Shown: positions 7,586 to 15,667, numbered from the stretch's first letter. The stretch: 64,000 nucleotides of DNA from Lentzea albidocapillata (GCF_000719115.1 NZ_JOEA01000008.1:186001-250000); one strand, 5' to 3'. Numbers and translations are program-made. Notes: a model not told the origin generated them from the sequence alone.

Positions 7586-8676
7586 CCACCATGGGACCGG
7601 CACCCATGCCAGGCCAGAACTTCCTCGTGAACACCGGCGAGGCGACGCCGAGCACGGAGGGCGCGGGAATCCTCCACGACGCCACCGAGACGGTGAAGGG
7701 CTTCTCGAGCGGCAACTGGGCAGAGGGCCTGATCAACGCAGGAGCGACAGTCGCAGGCGTCGCAGGTGTGCTCGCCGACCCGATGGCCGCACTCCTCAGC
7801 GCGGGCTTCGGCTGGCTGATCGAACACGTCGACTTCCTGAAGGAGCCGCTCGACTGGCTCGTCGGAGACCAGGAAGCCCTGGACGGCATGGCGAAGACGT
7901 GGGAGTCCGTCTCCGGCTATCTGAAGGACACTTCCGACGACCTCAGGAACTGGGTCAAGAACGACACCACGGGATGGACCGGCAAGGACAGCGACCAGTA
8001 CCGGCTGTTCGGCGCCGATCGCGCCGACACCTATGCCGGCGTCGCCACCGCCGCCGGTGGCATCGCGAGCCTCGTCCGAACCTGCAAGATCGTGCTCAAA
8101 GTCGTCCGTGACATCGTCCGCGACATCATCGCCGAGGCGATCGGCAAGCTGATCTCGATCTGTATCCGGTGGGCGCCCGCCGTCGCGGCAGCCGGCGCGG
8201 GCCTCGCCGGAGCGATCGCCGAATGCGTGCCGACCGCGATCAAGTGGGCGAACAAGGCACTGGAGGCTTGCCGCAAGCTCACGAAGGCGTTCAGCAACGC
8301 CGGCGGGCTGTTCAAGAAGCTCGACGACATCCTGGTCAACGCCAAGACCGCGCTCTCCAAGAGCGGCGACGACTTCGTCAACGTCCTCAAGAAGGGCATC
8401 GACGCGGACATCCGGCGAAGCATGGCCGACTTCTCGTTCACCGGCATGGCCAAGGACGCGCTCGGCGAGGCAAAGACGGTCGCGGTCGACGGCATCAAGA
8501 GCGCCCCCGCGGACTTCCTGCCCAAGCTGGGAGTCGAGGCGACCAAGGAGTCCACCAAGTTCAACGACTGGGAGGACAAGGCCAAGGACGGCGGCGGCTG
8601 GAGGACGTGGCGGGATCTGAGGGCAGAGGAAGAGGAGAAGCAGGAAGAGAAGCGCAAGGAGGCCAACGGCGGATGA
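7582..8676 (+). CDS. long WXG100-domain protein of the ESX cluster
   Basis: 364 aa; ATG 7582 overlaps the previous stop. It has a glycine/alanine-rich hydrophobic first third (GLINAGATVAGVAGVLADPMAALLSAGFGWLIEHV), then a helix pair around residues 90-150 with GWTGKDSDQYR as the WxG turn. A second hydrophobic stretch (about 185-215) and a long charged helical C-terminus ending in repeated EEEKQEEKRKE follow. Proteins of this size and texture beside EspC-like genes are presumed type VII substrates with extra membrane-interacting or effector regions. No known toxin domain is recognisable. The stop overlaps the next start by 4 nt. Confidence 0.6.
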   Translation: MTTMGPAPMPGQNFLVNTGEATPSTEGAGILHDATETVKGFSSGNWAEGLINAGATVAGVAGVLADPMAALLSAGFGWLIEHVDFLKEPLDWLVGDQEALDGMAKTWESVSGYLKDTSDDLRNWVKNDTTGWTGKDSDQYRLFGADRADTYAGVATAAGGIASLVRTCKIVLKVVRDIVRDIIAEAIGKLISICIRWAPAVAAAGAGLAGAIAECVPTAIKWANKALEACRKLTKAFSNAGGLFKKLDDILVNAKTALSKSGDDFVNVLKKGIDADIRRSMADFSFTGMAKDALGEAKTVAVDGIKSAPADFLPKLGVEATKESTKFNDWEDKAKDGGGWRTWRDLRAEEEEKQEEKRKEANGG

Positions 8677-9590
8677 AAGCGGTCCGCATCCTGCACCGGA
8701 TCTTTGCGTTCCTGATCATCCCCGTTCTCGGGTACCTGCTCGGCGCGACGATCTTCAACCACTTTTGGAACAAGGTCGAGACCGAGGACCTGAGCGAAGC
8801 CAGCCACATCATCGTCGCCACGTCGTGCGACCGGCACGGCCCGGTCACCCTGCGAGGCTTCGGTTATGTGTACGAGTGCCGCGCCACGGTGACGAACACG
8901 GTCAATGGCAACGTCGTGACCGCGACAGCGCGCGGGTTTCTCAACCCCGAGCTCATCGGTAAGCAAGTCGCGGGTACCGGGTTCAGGCGTGGCGACCTGT
9001 ATCCGGAGCGCCCTTATGCGGGGTGGGGCATGGTCCTGCTCCTGCCGTTCGGTCTTCTGTGGTTTTACGTGTACATCAAGGTGGCGTGGCCGCTGTTGCC
9101 CGAGCGGCGGAAGTCCCGGCGCAAGCCGGTGCGCTATCAACGTCCTGACACCCCAACAGAACCCGATCGCACGGTTCGTGTCTTTGGCGGGCACCGTCGC
9201 GTGTGGTTGTTCGTCGTCTTCCTCGTCGGGTGCGTCGGAGCGTTCCTGTACACCTCGTCGGCATTCCAGGAAGACAACGTCGCCACTGGTGCAGCGATCG
9301 CGTCCTGGGCGGTGGTCGTACTCGTGATCGCCAACGTCGCATGGCGGCTGGTGCGGGGGCCGATGATCGCGATCTCGCCCGAAGGCTTGGAGTGGCGCGG
9401 AGCGAACCTCAGCTGGGCTGAGATTCAGGAGGTGCGGCTAACGCGTCGCCATGCACTGATCGTCCAGCCGCGGAACGGTGATGCCGTACGGATCGGCAGA
9501 TTCGGCACCGAGCAGGCGACCCGCATCCACGTGGCCATGGGGCAATTCAGCCAGGCGACGTACGCCCGCGAGAGCACCAGCAGCGCGTGA
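8673..9590 (+). CDS. membrane protein (DUF6346-like), last gene of the ESX-associated cluster
   Basis: 305 aa from ATG 8673 (AAGGAGG about 10 nt upstream). There are four predicted membrane spans: about residues 9-28, 115-137, 174-196 and 205-225. Between spans 1 and 2 is a globular segment with ATSCDRHGPVTLRGFGYVYECRATV, whose two cysteines and RGFGYxxxC pattern match what I remember as DUF6346, a family of Pseudonocardiaceae membrane proteins. The C-terminal 80 residues form a PH-like cytoplasmic domain (MIAISPEGLEWRGANLSWAEI). It is translationally coupled to the WXG gene. Its job in the cluster is unknown; membrane anchoring of the exported proteins is a guess. Confidence 0.65.
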   Translation: MKAVRILHRIFAFLIIPVLGYLLGATIFNHFWNKVETEDLSEASHIIVATSCDRHGPVTLRGFGYVYECRATVTNTVNGNVVTATARGFLNPELIGKQVAGTGFRRGDLYPERPYAGWGMVLLLPFGLLWFYVYIKVAWPLLPERRKSRRKPVRYQRPDTPTEPDRTVRVFGGHRRVWLFVVFLVGCVGAFLYTSSAFQEDNVATGAAIASWAVVVLVIANVAWRLVRGPMIAISPEGLEWRGANLSWAEIQEVRLTRRHALIVQPRNGDAVRIGRFGTEQATRIHVAMGQFSQATYARESTSSA

Positions 9591-9646
9591 ACACTCTTGG
9601 GTGCTACGAGCACGGGTGGCAGGAGCCTGCCGGTCTGGACGGGGTC

Positions 9647-10450
9647 TCAGCCAGTCAGCGGTCTTGATCCCGGGTTCGACTCCGGTTCAGGCTCCAGCAC
9701 GGTCCCTGGGACGACTCCCGGCGGTGTCTCGCGTGGGGACTCCGGTGTGGGCTCCGGCCCTGTCTCGGGCCATGACTGCGGTGCCGGGCCGAACGCGCGC
9801 CGGGCGGCCCGGACGGCCAGGGCGGCGACGGTGGCGTTGGCGCCGCCGCCGATGATCGCGCCGATGCCGAACGGGACCACCCGGCCGAGCACGATGATCC
9901 CCTGTTTGGTGCCGTACTTGGTGATGAAGTGCCTGCCCAGGACCTTGTTGATCTGTTTCAGGGTCGACATGGGCACCTTGCCGACGAGCTGGCGGGCCCA
10001 GTGCTGGCCGGTGCGCTCGGCGACCTTGCCGATGGTCGCGGAGCCGGACTCGCCGAGCAGGATCCCCATGACGAGTGTGCGGCGGCGTTCGATCTCGTCG
10101 ATCTGGACGCCGTGGACCTCGGCGACTGAGAGCGCGAACAGGGTGCTCAGTTCGAGCGAGGTGAAGAACTCGCCCGCCGACAGCGCCAGCGCGACCCCGG
10201 TGCCGACGGCAGGTGCGGCCGCGGTGGCCCCGACCGCGGCCCCCGTGCTCGCCAGGGCGCTGACGTACATCTTCTCCAGGGTGCGGATGACCTCGGCCGG
10301 TGTCGCCTCTGGGTTGCGCTGGCGGGCACGGGCGATGTTCTTGCGGATCAGCGGTGTTTGCAGGCCGATGGCCTTGTCCAGCAGGTCGAGGATCGACTGG
10401 CCCCGTCCGCTCGACGCCGGGACCGGTCCTTCGAGGGCATCAGAGGCCAC
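9647..10450 (-). CDS. EcsC-like protein
   Basis: 267 aa, convergent with the preceding cluster. After a short polar N-terminus there is an Ala/Gly-rich hydrophobic region (SALASTGAAVGATAAAPAVGTGVALALSAGEFF, about 60-110), then helices. A conserved-looking TLKQINKVLGRHFITKYGTKQGIIVLGRVVPFGIGAIIGGGANA segment (split here only for description, about 165-210) follows. The glycine-rich VVPFGIGAIIGGGANA resembles the EcsC family, whose biochemical role is not established. The last 50 residues are Pro/Glu-rich and probably disordered. It has no operon partner: the upstream side is the start of the mobile element region. Confidence in the gene is good; confidence in the family is moderate. Confidence 0.65.
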   Translation of the reverse strand: MASDALEGPVPASSGRGQSILDLLDKAIGLQTPLIRKNIARARQRNPEATPAEVIRTLEKMYVSALASTGAAVGATAAAPAVGTGVALALSAGEFFTSLELSTLFALSVAEVHGVQIDEIERRRTLVMGILLGESGSATIGKVAERTGQHWARQLVGKVPMSTLKQINKVLGRHFITKYGTKQGIIVLGRVVPFGIGAIIGGGANATVAALAVRAARRAFGPAPQSWPETGPEPTPESPRETPPGVVPGTVLEPEPESNPGSRPLTG

Positions 10451-10708
10451 GCCGAACTCCTTTGAGTCGTAACGTCCTCGACCAGTCTCGCACCCGAGCG
10501 GCCAGAACCAGCCCTTGCGCTTGAATCAGGCAGGGGCCGCAAAGAACTGGGCGGGCTGCTAACTGGAGGCAAATCCCCGAATCGTCGACGCCGTGCCGCT
10601 GAGCGCAGACCCTGAGACTTCGACCGCCTCGACACGAGCCGATGCGATGGGTCGGCGTGCGATACCCATGACGCAGGCAGCTGCGCCATCATTCACCCGA
10701 ATGGGGTA

Positions 10709-10740
10709 TTGAACACTGCTCCGATCCCAGGTTACCCTGG
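10709..10740 (+). promoter_or_regulatory. candidate promoter with overlapping palindrome
   Basis: TTGAAC (10709-10714) and TACCCT (10733-10738) form a -35/-10 pair with an 18-nt spacer on the + strand. The -10 is embedded in the inverted repeat CCAGG-TTAC-CCTGG (10727-10740), a geometry expected of a repressor site. The first downstream gene on this strand starts at 11183, so it would have a leader of over 400 nt. This is a sequence-pattern prediction only. Confidence 0.3.
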
Positions 10741-10881
10741 AAGGTCCTAGCTCGGATCGCTTGATGTGCAGGTTCCGCCGAGAGGAGTTTATCGCACAGG
10801 GCAAGTGATCACAAGGTAGGCCTCGCCGATGGACCGGCCGGGCGGCCCCCGCTGTAGGGGCGCTTGGAGTCGAGTGTCCCG

Positions 10882-10943
10882 GTGGCGCGGAGCGCCACGG
10901 TAGGCGCAGGGATGCGGCGTCACGCCTGATCGGGCGTGACGCC
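10882..10943. repeat. two adjacent stem-loops upstream of the transfer genes
   Basis: GTGGCGC-GGA-GCGCCAC (10882-10898, 7-bp stem) is followed by GGCGTCACGCC-tgatcg-GGCGTGACGCC (10916-10943, 11-bp perfect stem). They lie in the non-coding region left of the transfer genes and are not followed by T-runs on the + strand. They could be a terminator pair for leftward transcription or a structured origin of transfer; the sequence does not decide between these. Confidence 0.5.
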
Positions 10944-11182
10944 AGGCGCGGTAGAGGAGTTCATGCCCCGGCTATCTGGAGCCGGCCCTCCTCGATGACC
11001 GTGGAGTCCCTGCCGGATCTGGCTGCGCTCCTGATCTTTCGTGTTCGTCCGCCGACACCGCGCCGCTGCGACATGCCCGCGCCACGAATCCGTGCGGGGC
11101 TCTCTGCATCGCGGCGCACCGTCGCGCGAACGGCTGCCCAGCGAACACGACGCATCCCCCGCACCGTGGAGGTGGAGACGCC

Positions 11183-12496
11183 ATGTCATCACGCGATCTA
11201 CGAATCATTGATCATCAAGCCGGGCCGGCCCCTGCCCCGTCCACATCGGACGGGTGCACGGATGTGGACTCGCCGGTGGGGTCATTTCTGTGCGATCCGT
11301 CGAGCCTGTGGGCGTGGTTGTCCTACGCCGCGGGCTGGGCCTGGCGCACGATCCAAGTCTGGTGGCCGCTGTTGGTCCTGGTGGCGGCGGCCTTGACGGT
11401 GGGCGCGCTGCTCGCCGTGGCGGTACGGCGAGCCCGTACAGAGGCGGCTGAGCAGGCATCGTGGGTGGAGATCACCCCACCCGCGGTCATGCCCGCCGAC
11501 GGTGCGCGCGGACTGTGGCGAGCGCTGGCAGGTCTGCTGTCCCGCACCCGCCGAGGACTCGCCCCGCGGCATCTGGCCGTGGAGTTCGTCGCCGACGCCA
11601 CCGGAATGCGTGCAGGAGTGTGGGTGCCTCCGGCGTTGTCGGCATCGTCGGTTGCCGAGGTGATCAGCCGATGCTGGCCCGGTGCCCGCGCCACCATCAC
11701 CAACACCCCGCCCACGGTGCACCGTGATAGTGCGGGGCGGGTGACGGCCGCGCACGTGCTGCCACGCGGTGGCCCGTGGGCGCCGCTGCTGGACCCCTCC
11801 CGCGCCATGCGGCGACAGGCTGCCGAGGTGGACGGTCTGCACAGCGTGCTGGCCGCGCTGGCCGACCGCGGTGAGACGGACAGCGCGTGCGTGCAGCTCA
11901 TCGTGTCCGTGGCCCGCACCGGCCGCCCCCGTGGCGACCGGAGCCGGCCGTGGTGGGCGCGGATCGCACTCGGCTTCCTGAAAGCACCGTTCGTGATCAT
12001 CCTCGCTATCGCGGACGTATTCCTCGACAAGGGCTCGGCCGCCAGTCACCAGACTGCCGCGGCCACCAGCACGCCGGAGGATCCGGCGGTGGCCGCGTAC
12101 CGCAAGGCGATCGCGGCCAAGCAGGCACACGGCCCGCATCTGCAGGCGACCCTGCGCCTGGCGGTGTGCTCTCCGGTGTCGCGACGGCTGCGGCGGCGCG
12201 CGGTGAACACGCTCGTCAACGGCTACGACCTCGCCGCCCCTGCGGCGATCCTGGCGACTCGCCCTGTCCACCGCACGGAGCGGCAGCTGGTGCAGCGGCT
12301 GCCCGCACGCCGCCAGGACCGGTTCCTGGTCACCCTCGACGAGGCCGCCGCGCTGTGGCATCTGCCCGACCAGCCGGCGCAGTACGGCATCGCCGATGCC
12401 ACCGCCCGTGTCCGGCGGCCCCGCCGCGACCTGCCCCGTTTCCATCCCCGCCGTCGGCCGGAACAGCCCGAGGGAGGCCAAGATGCCGCAGCCTGA
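11183..12496 (+). CDS. conjugation-associated membrane protein
   Basis: 437 aa from ATG 11183, with GGAGGTGGAGA just upstream. Two hydrophobic spans near residues 42-58 and 61-82 (TIQVWWPLLVLVAAALTVGALLAVAV) precede a large cytoplasmic domain, with a third hydrophobic segment near residue 270 (APFVIILAIADVFL). I know similar proteins only as the gene directly before VirD4/TraG-like ATPases in actinobacterial integrative elements. By position it would be the membrane partner or anchor of the DNA-transfer ATPase. The C-terminus, Arg/Pro-rich, overlaps the start of the ATPase gene by 14 nt, so translation is coupled. No enzymatic motif is visible. Confidence 0.65.
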   Translation: MSSRDLRIIDHQAGPAPAPSTSDGCTDVDSPVGSFLCDPSSLWAWLSYAAGWAWRTIQVWWPLLVLVAAALTVGALLAVAVRRARTEAAEQASWVEITPPAVMPADGARGLWRALAGLLSRTRRGLAPRHLAVEFVADATGMRAGVWVPPALSASSVAEVISRCWPGARATITNTPPTVHRDSAGRVTAAHVLPRGGPWAPLLDPSRAMRRQAAEVDGLHSVLAALADRGETDSACVQLIVSVARTGRPRGDRSRPWWARIALGFLKAPFVIILAIADVFLDKGSAASHQTAAATSTPEDPAVAAYRKAIAAKQAHGPHLQATLRLAVCSPVSRRLRRRAVNTLVNGYDLAAPAAILATRPVHRTERQLVQRLPARRQDRFLVTLDEAAALWHLPDQPAQYGIADATARVRRPRRDLPRFHPRRRPEQPEGGQDAAA

Positions 12497-14036
12497 ACGC
12501 GACGAAGCATCCGCAGGTCGACACAGGTCGACGCGCCTGCGGCTCCTTCCCGCGGATCACCCGAACCGGCAGACGCCGAAACTGTTGGGAGTCGCCAACG
12601 ACGGCCCTCCCGACGTGATCGGGCTGCGGGTCGCCGACGCCCGCCACCACATCCACGTGCAGGGCGTGACCGGGGTGGGCAAGTCCACCTGGCTGGCCAA
12701 CCACGTGCTCGCCGAGGCCGACGCCGGGCGCGGCGTCGTGTTGCTGGACTGCCAAGGAGATCTCGCCCGCCACGTGCTCGATCGGCTCCCTGCGTCATGC
12801 GGGGACCGGCTGGTGATCCTCGACCCCACCGAGACCGAGGCGCCGTCGGCGTGGAACGTGCTCGCCCCACTCGGCCGTCCCGGCGACGAGACGCCGGGAC
12901 GAGACACCGAGACGGCCCAACGAGACCGCGAGACGCTGCAGCGAGACGGCGAGACCGGGCGAGAGTGGGCCGCTGAGAGCGTGGTCGGTGTGTTCCGCCG
13001 CCTGTACGCCGCTTGGTGGGGACCACGCATGGACGACGTGCTCCGCGCCGCCTGCCTGACCTTGGTGCGGCGGCCAGGTTCGACGCTGGCCGAGGTGATC
13101 CCGGTGCTGACGCGGCCGGAGTTCCGCCGCGCCATCCTCGCGAAACACGGAGAACCGGAAGGGCTGGACGGGTTCTGGGAGGGCTACGACGCCCTGTCTG
13201 CGGGGCAGCGCAACCAACTTGCCGGGCCGGTGCTGTCACGGTTGCGGTCGGTGCTGTCCCGCCGGTTCGCCCGCGATCTGCTCGGCACCGCGGCTTCCAC
13301 GATCAACCTGGCCGACATCCTCGACGGCGGCATCCTGATCGCCCGGCTGCCCAAGGGCGAAATCGGTGAGCATGCCGCCCAGCTCGTCGGGTCATTGCTG
13401 CTGTCCGGGCTGTGGTCCGCCGCCACGCGCCGCGCCGCCCTGGCGCCGGAAGACCGCAGGGACGCCACGATCGTGGTCGACGAGTGCCACAACTTCCTGC
13501 ACATGCCGATCGGCGTGGACGACGCGCTGGCCGAAGCACGCGGCTACCGCCTCTCGCTCGTGCTGGCGCACCAGCACCTCGCCCAGTTGCCTCCGGATGT
13601 GCGGGAGGCGGTGGATGCCAACGCCCGCAACAAAATCCTGTTCACCGTCTCTCCGAATGACGCGACCAAACTCGTCCGGCACGTGGCACCCTATTTCGAC
13701 GAACGTGACCTCGCCCGCCGTCCCGCCTTCGAGGTCCTGGCCCGCAGCGTCCACCACGGACACGACGTGCCACCTTTCACGCTCGCCACGGAACCGCTGC
13801 CGCCGCCTGTTCGTGGCCGTGCTGAACAACTCCGGGCCGCGGCACGCAAACGGACCGGCCTGACCGCCGAGCAGCGCGCCCGCGCCACCCGCCGCCGGCA
13901 TGTCGACACCGCGCCCCGCGCCGCCCGGCTGAGCGCCGATCCCACTCGCACTGTGGTGCCCAGTCAGTCAGCGGGCCACTCAGCGGGCCAGCCACCGGCC
14001 ACTCAACAGGTCACCTATGACTGGCCCACTGACTGA
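12483..14036 (+). CDS. VirD4/TraG-like type IV secretion DNA-transfer ATPase
   Basis: 517 aa from ATG 12483 (GAGGGAGG about 5 nt upstream). It has a Walker A (QGVTGVGKSTWLANHVL, about residues 59-75) followed by RGVVLLDCQGDLARHVL, and a Walker B (DATIVVDECHNFLHMP, about 325-340) followed by a sensor-like RLSLVLAHQHLAQLP. These define a VirD4/TraG/HerA-type hexameric ATPase that moves DNA through a conjugation pore at the membrane. Residues about 135-160 are an extra charged heptad repeat (DxETxxR, four copies) encoded by seven phased CGAGAC hexamers; see the repeat entry. No relaxase is encoded nearby, so strand processing would need another protein or double-stranded transfer. Confidence 0.85.
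   Translation: MPQPERDEASAGRHRSTRLRLLPADHPNRQTPKLLGVANDGPPDVIGLRVADARHHIHVQGVTGVGKSTWLANHVLAEADAGRGVVLLDCQGDLARHVLDRLPASCGDRLVILDPTETEAPSAWNVLAPLGRPGDETPGRDTETAQRDRETLQRDGETGREWAAESVVGVFRRLYAAWWGPRMDDVLRAACLTLVRRPGSTLAEVIPVLTRPEFRRAILAKHGEPEGLDGFWEGYDALSAGQRNQLAGPVLSRLRSVLSRRFARDLLGTAASTINLADILDGGILIARLPKGEIGEHAAQLVGSLLLSGLWSAATRRAALAPEDRRDATIVVDECHNFLHMPIGVDDALAEARGYRLSLVLAHQHLAQLPPDVREAVDANARNKILFTVSPNDATKLVRHVAPYFDERDLARRPAFEVLARSVHHGHDVPPFTLATEPLPPPVRGRAEQLRAAARKRTGLTAEQRARATRRRHVDTAPRAARLSADPTRTVVPSQSAGHSAGQPPATQQVTYDWPTD
12887..12955 (+). repeat. seven phased CGAGAC hexamers inside the transfer ATPase gene
   Basis: CGAGAC starts at 12887, 12900, 12908, 12921, 12929, 12942 and 12950, giving spacings of 13, 8, 13, 8, 13 and 8 nt: a strict 21-bp period carrying two copies per period, all in one orientation. 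At protein level it encodes a four-fold D-x-E-T-x-x-R heptad. The same hexamer forms an array between genes at 15078-15180. Either a protein repeat or a DNA-binding array could be selected here; the matching non-coding array favours the DNA explanation. Confidence 0.9.
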
Positions 14037-14085
14037 CCGCCCCGGCACCGGTCTTTCCGCAGCTCACGGCAGAAGTGGAGGAACA

Positions 14086-15030
14086 GTGCGCGTCTCCCGA
14101 CATTCATCGATACATCCGCACACACCCCCAAGGGTGGAGATCGGCCCGGCAAGCCGGGCCGACATGCTCACGCACTCGCGCGGGCTCACCGCCCGCGATG
14201 CCGAGGTGATCTCCTACCTGGCGAGGCATCGGGTGCTCACCGCACTGCAGCTCGCGCGGCTGGTGTTCGGCTCCTACTCCCACGCCCGCTCCCGGCTCGC
14301 GGTGCTCCACGAACGCGGCGTGCTCGCCCGCTTCCGCCGCGACATCTGGCCCGGCTCCCAGCAGTGGCGCTACACCCTCGGCCCCGTCGGCGCTGTCGTG
14401 CACGCCGCTGCAACCGGAGCCGCACTGCCGCGGCCCGCCACAGTCACCGAAACCGTGCTTCGGCTGGCGCACTCCACCCACACCGAACACCGGCTCGGCA
14501 TCAACGACTTCTTCGCCAACCTAGCTGGACACACCCGAGACCACCCTGAGTGCGCGCTGCACGAATGGTGGCCGGAAAACGAGATCGCCGAAACCTGCGC
14601 AGGCATCGTCCGCCCTGATGCCTACGGTGAATACACCGCTGCCGACGGCACACTCGCGTTCTTCTACGAACACGACACCGGAACCGAACCCATCGCGACC
14701 CTGGTGGAGAAAGTCGGCAAGTACACCGAACTGGCCGACGCCGGCATCCGCAAGCCTGTCCTGTTCCAGCTCCCCAGCACGAGCCGCGAACACAACTTCC
14801 ACATCGGCCTCGCACAGCGCTGGCCGCACAAGACACCTGTGCCCGTGGCGACCTTGCCCACCGACCAACTCGCCCCGCCGAACCACCGCATCACGCCCGC
14901 CACACCATCCATCGTGGACGAGCTCTGGCTACCAGCTGGGCATGGACGCCGCCGCTCGCTCGCCACCCTCATGTCACGCCGCACGCAACAGTTGGAGGAT
15001 GATCGAGACTCCCACCTTCGTTCCGCCTGA
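14086..15030 (+). CDS. replication-relaxation family protein
   Basis: 314 aa from GTG 14086 with GGAGG at 14077-14081; an earlier start at 14017 would overlap the ATPase gene and lacks such a site. The N-terminal winged-helix region (LTARDAEVISYLARHRVLTALQLARLVFGSYSHARSRLAVLHERGVLARF split in the protein around residues 30-80) and the following EHRLGINDFFANL and FFYEHDTGTEP segments match the Replic_Relax family. This family resembles plasmid replication-relaxation proteins and a restriction-like fold. It probably binds DNA of the element and may assist processing or replication of the excised circle. The following 350 nt carry the CGAGAC array, a plausible binding target. Confidence 0.75.
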   Translation: MRVSRHSSIHPHTPPRVEIGPASRADMLTHSRGLTARDAEVISYLARHRVLTALQLARLVFGSYSHARSRLAVLHERGVLARFRRDIWPGSQQWRYTLGPVGAVVHAAATGAALPRPATVTETVLRLAHSTHTEHRLGINDFFANLAGHTRDHPECALHEWWPENEIAETCAGIVRPDAYGEYTAADGTLAFFYEHDTGTEPIATLVEKVGKYTELADAGIRKPVLFQLPSTSREHNFHIGLAQRWPHKTPVPVATLPTDQLAPPNHRITPATPSIVDELWLPAGHGRRRSLATLMSRRTQQLEDDRDSHLRSA

Positions 15031-15379
15031 AACTCATTTCCCACAACATGTTTCGGACTCGCGTCGAACGCCCGTCTGTCTCGCCTTCGGCGAGACCAGC
15101 ACCGAGACAGCGAGACGACGCCGAGACCGCAGCGAGACACCGAGTCTCGCTGGTCTCGGCCAGTCTCGCCGCTTGTCTCGCTGTACCAAGGGCAACAACG
15201 TCCGGAGCGCAACCACACAGCCGGTGATCGCCGGCCCCGATGGGTGCCGAAGTGCAGTCGGGGAGTCGAGGCCCACCAGTTGGCTTTCCTGTTCGACGCC
15301 ACTACCTGGCCTGCCGAACAACCGCCCGCGACATCACGCGCACCAGGAGCGTGCTCACGGGTATCTGGAGGTGCCGACG
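15031..15379. other. 349-nt intergenic region carrying the CGAGAC/GTCTCG array
   Basis: No gene is visible. The region contains the ten-copy hexamer array (15078-15180), and further right a GGAGG ribosome binding site (15367-15371) for the next gene. It separates the transfer genes from the integrase module and is the best place in the element for a cis-acting transfer or replication site. Confidence 0.7.
15078..15180. repeat. ten-copy CGAGAC/GTCTCG array, candidate transfer or replication locus
   Basis: GTCTCG occurs at 15078. Five CGAGAC copies then start at 15091, 15103, 15111, 15122 and 15133, and four GTCTCG (the reverse complement) at 15144, 15153, 15163 and 15175. Spacing is 8-12 nt, mostly 10-12, close to one helical turn, and orientation switches at about 15141 so the block is a large inverted array. 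It is neither CRISPR (no spacer/repeat structure of that size) nor a terminator. Iteron or clt-like protein binding is the natural interpretation. Confidence 0.9.
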
Positions 15380-15667
15380 ATGGACCCCCAACCGCACGAC
15401 GAGGCGATTGTTGTTCCACTGCCTCGAAAAGCACCCGATGGTGACATCGAAAACCCGCCCCATGACATCCCTGACCAGGCCGTATGGCGGTATGATGGGA
15501 CAGGAAAGCGCACGAAGAACTGGACCTTCTCCGGTCACGTGCGCTACGTGAGTGGCGCCGAAGGCGATCGTTTGCACGGCGAGCTGAACGCCGTGATCCA
15601 CGACCTTCTCGACTGGGCTATGCCCCAGGAACGCACTGAACAGCCCGACGAACGGGAGGCTGCATGA
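15380..15667 (+). CDS. small hypothetical protein of the integrase module
   Basis: 95 aa; ATG 15380 has GGAGG at 15367-15371, 8 nt upstream. It is soluble, charged, with VWRYDGTGKRTKNWTFSGHVRYVSG in the middle (quoted from about residue 35) and an acidic end. The stop overlaps the recombinase start by 4 nt (ATGA), so the two are made together. A small protein coupled to a serine integrase might be a directionality factor or regulator, but the family is unknown to me and no DNA-binding motif is obvious. Treat function as unassigned. Confidence 0.6.
   Translation: MDPQPHDEAIVVPLPRKAPDGDIENPPHDIPDQAVWRYDGTGKRTKNWTFSGHVRYVSGAEGDRLHGELNAVIHDLLDWAMPQERTEQPDEREAA

Larger units (their letters stand above)
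10451..11182. other. 732-nt non-coding region at left side of the mobile element
   Basis: No convincing gene was found here; short open frames on both strands lack start context and protein-like composition. It holds a candidate promoter-operator (10709-10740) and a cluster of stem-loops (10882-10943), described separately. The left attachment site of the integrative element should lie here if the element begins at the membrane protein gene. I looked for a direct copy of the tRNA 3' end (17584-17620) and did not find one by eye. Confidence 0.5.

Noticed and set aside
9668..9683. A stretch reading CGGGTTCGACTCCGG, like a tRNA T-arm, considered as a left attachment copy
   Set aside because: The stem does not pair properly, no tRNA flanks it, and it lies inside the coding end of the EcsC-like gene; it does not match the 17584-17620 tRNA segment.
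10559..10804. Small minus-strand open frame in the left flank of the element
   Set aside because: No ribosome binding site, unusual composition, and it overlaps the promoter-like palindrome.
10451..11182. A direct repeat of the tRNA 3' end as attL
   Set aside because: Scanned by eye against the 17584-17620 sequence; only an 8-nt TTTGAGTC match near 10461 was found, which is not significant.
15078..15180. CRISPR array
   Set aside because: Repeat units are 6 bp at 8-12 nt spacing with both orientations; no 20-40 nt repeats or spacers and no cas genes.
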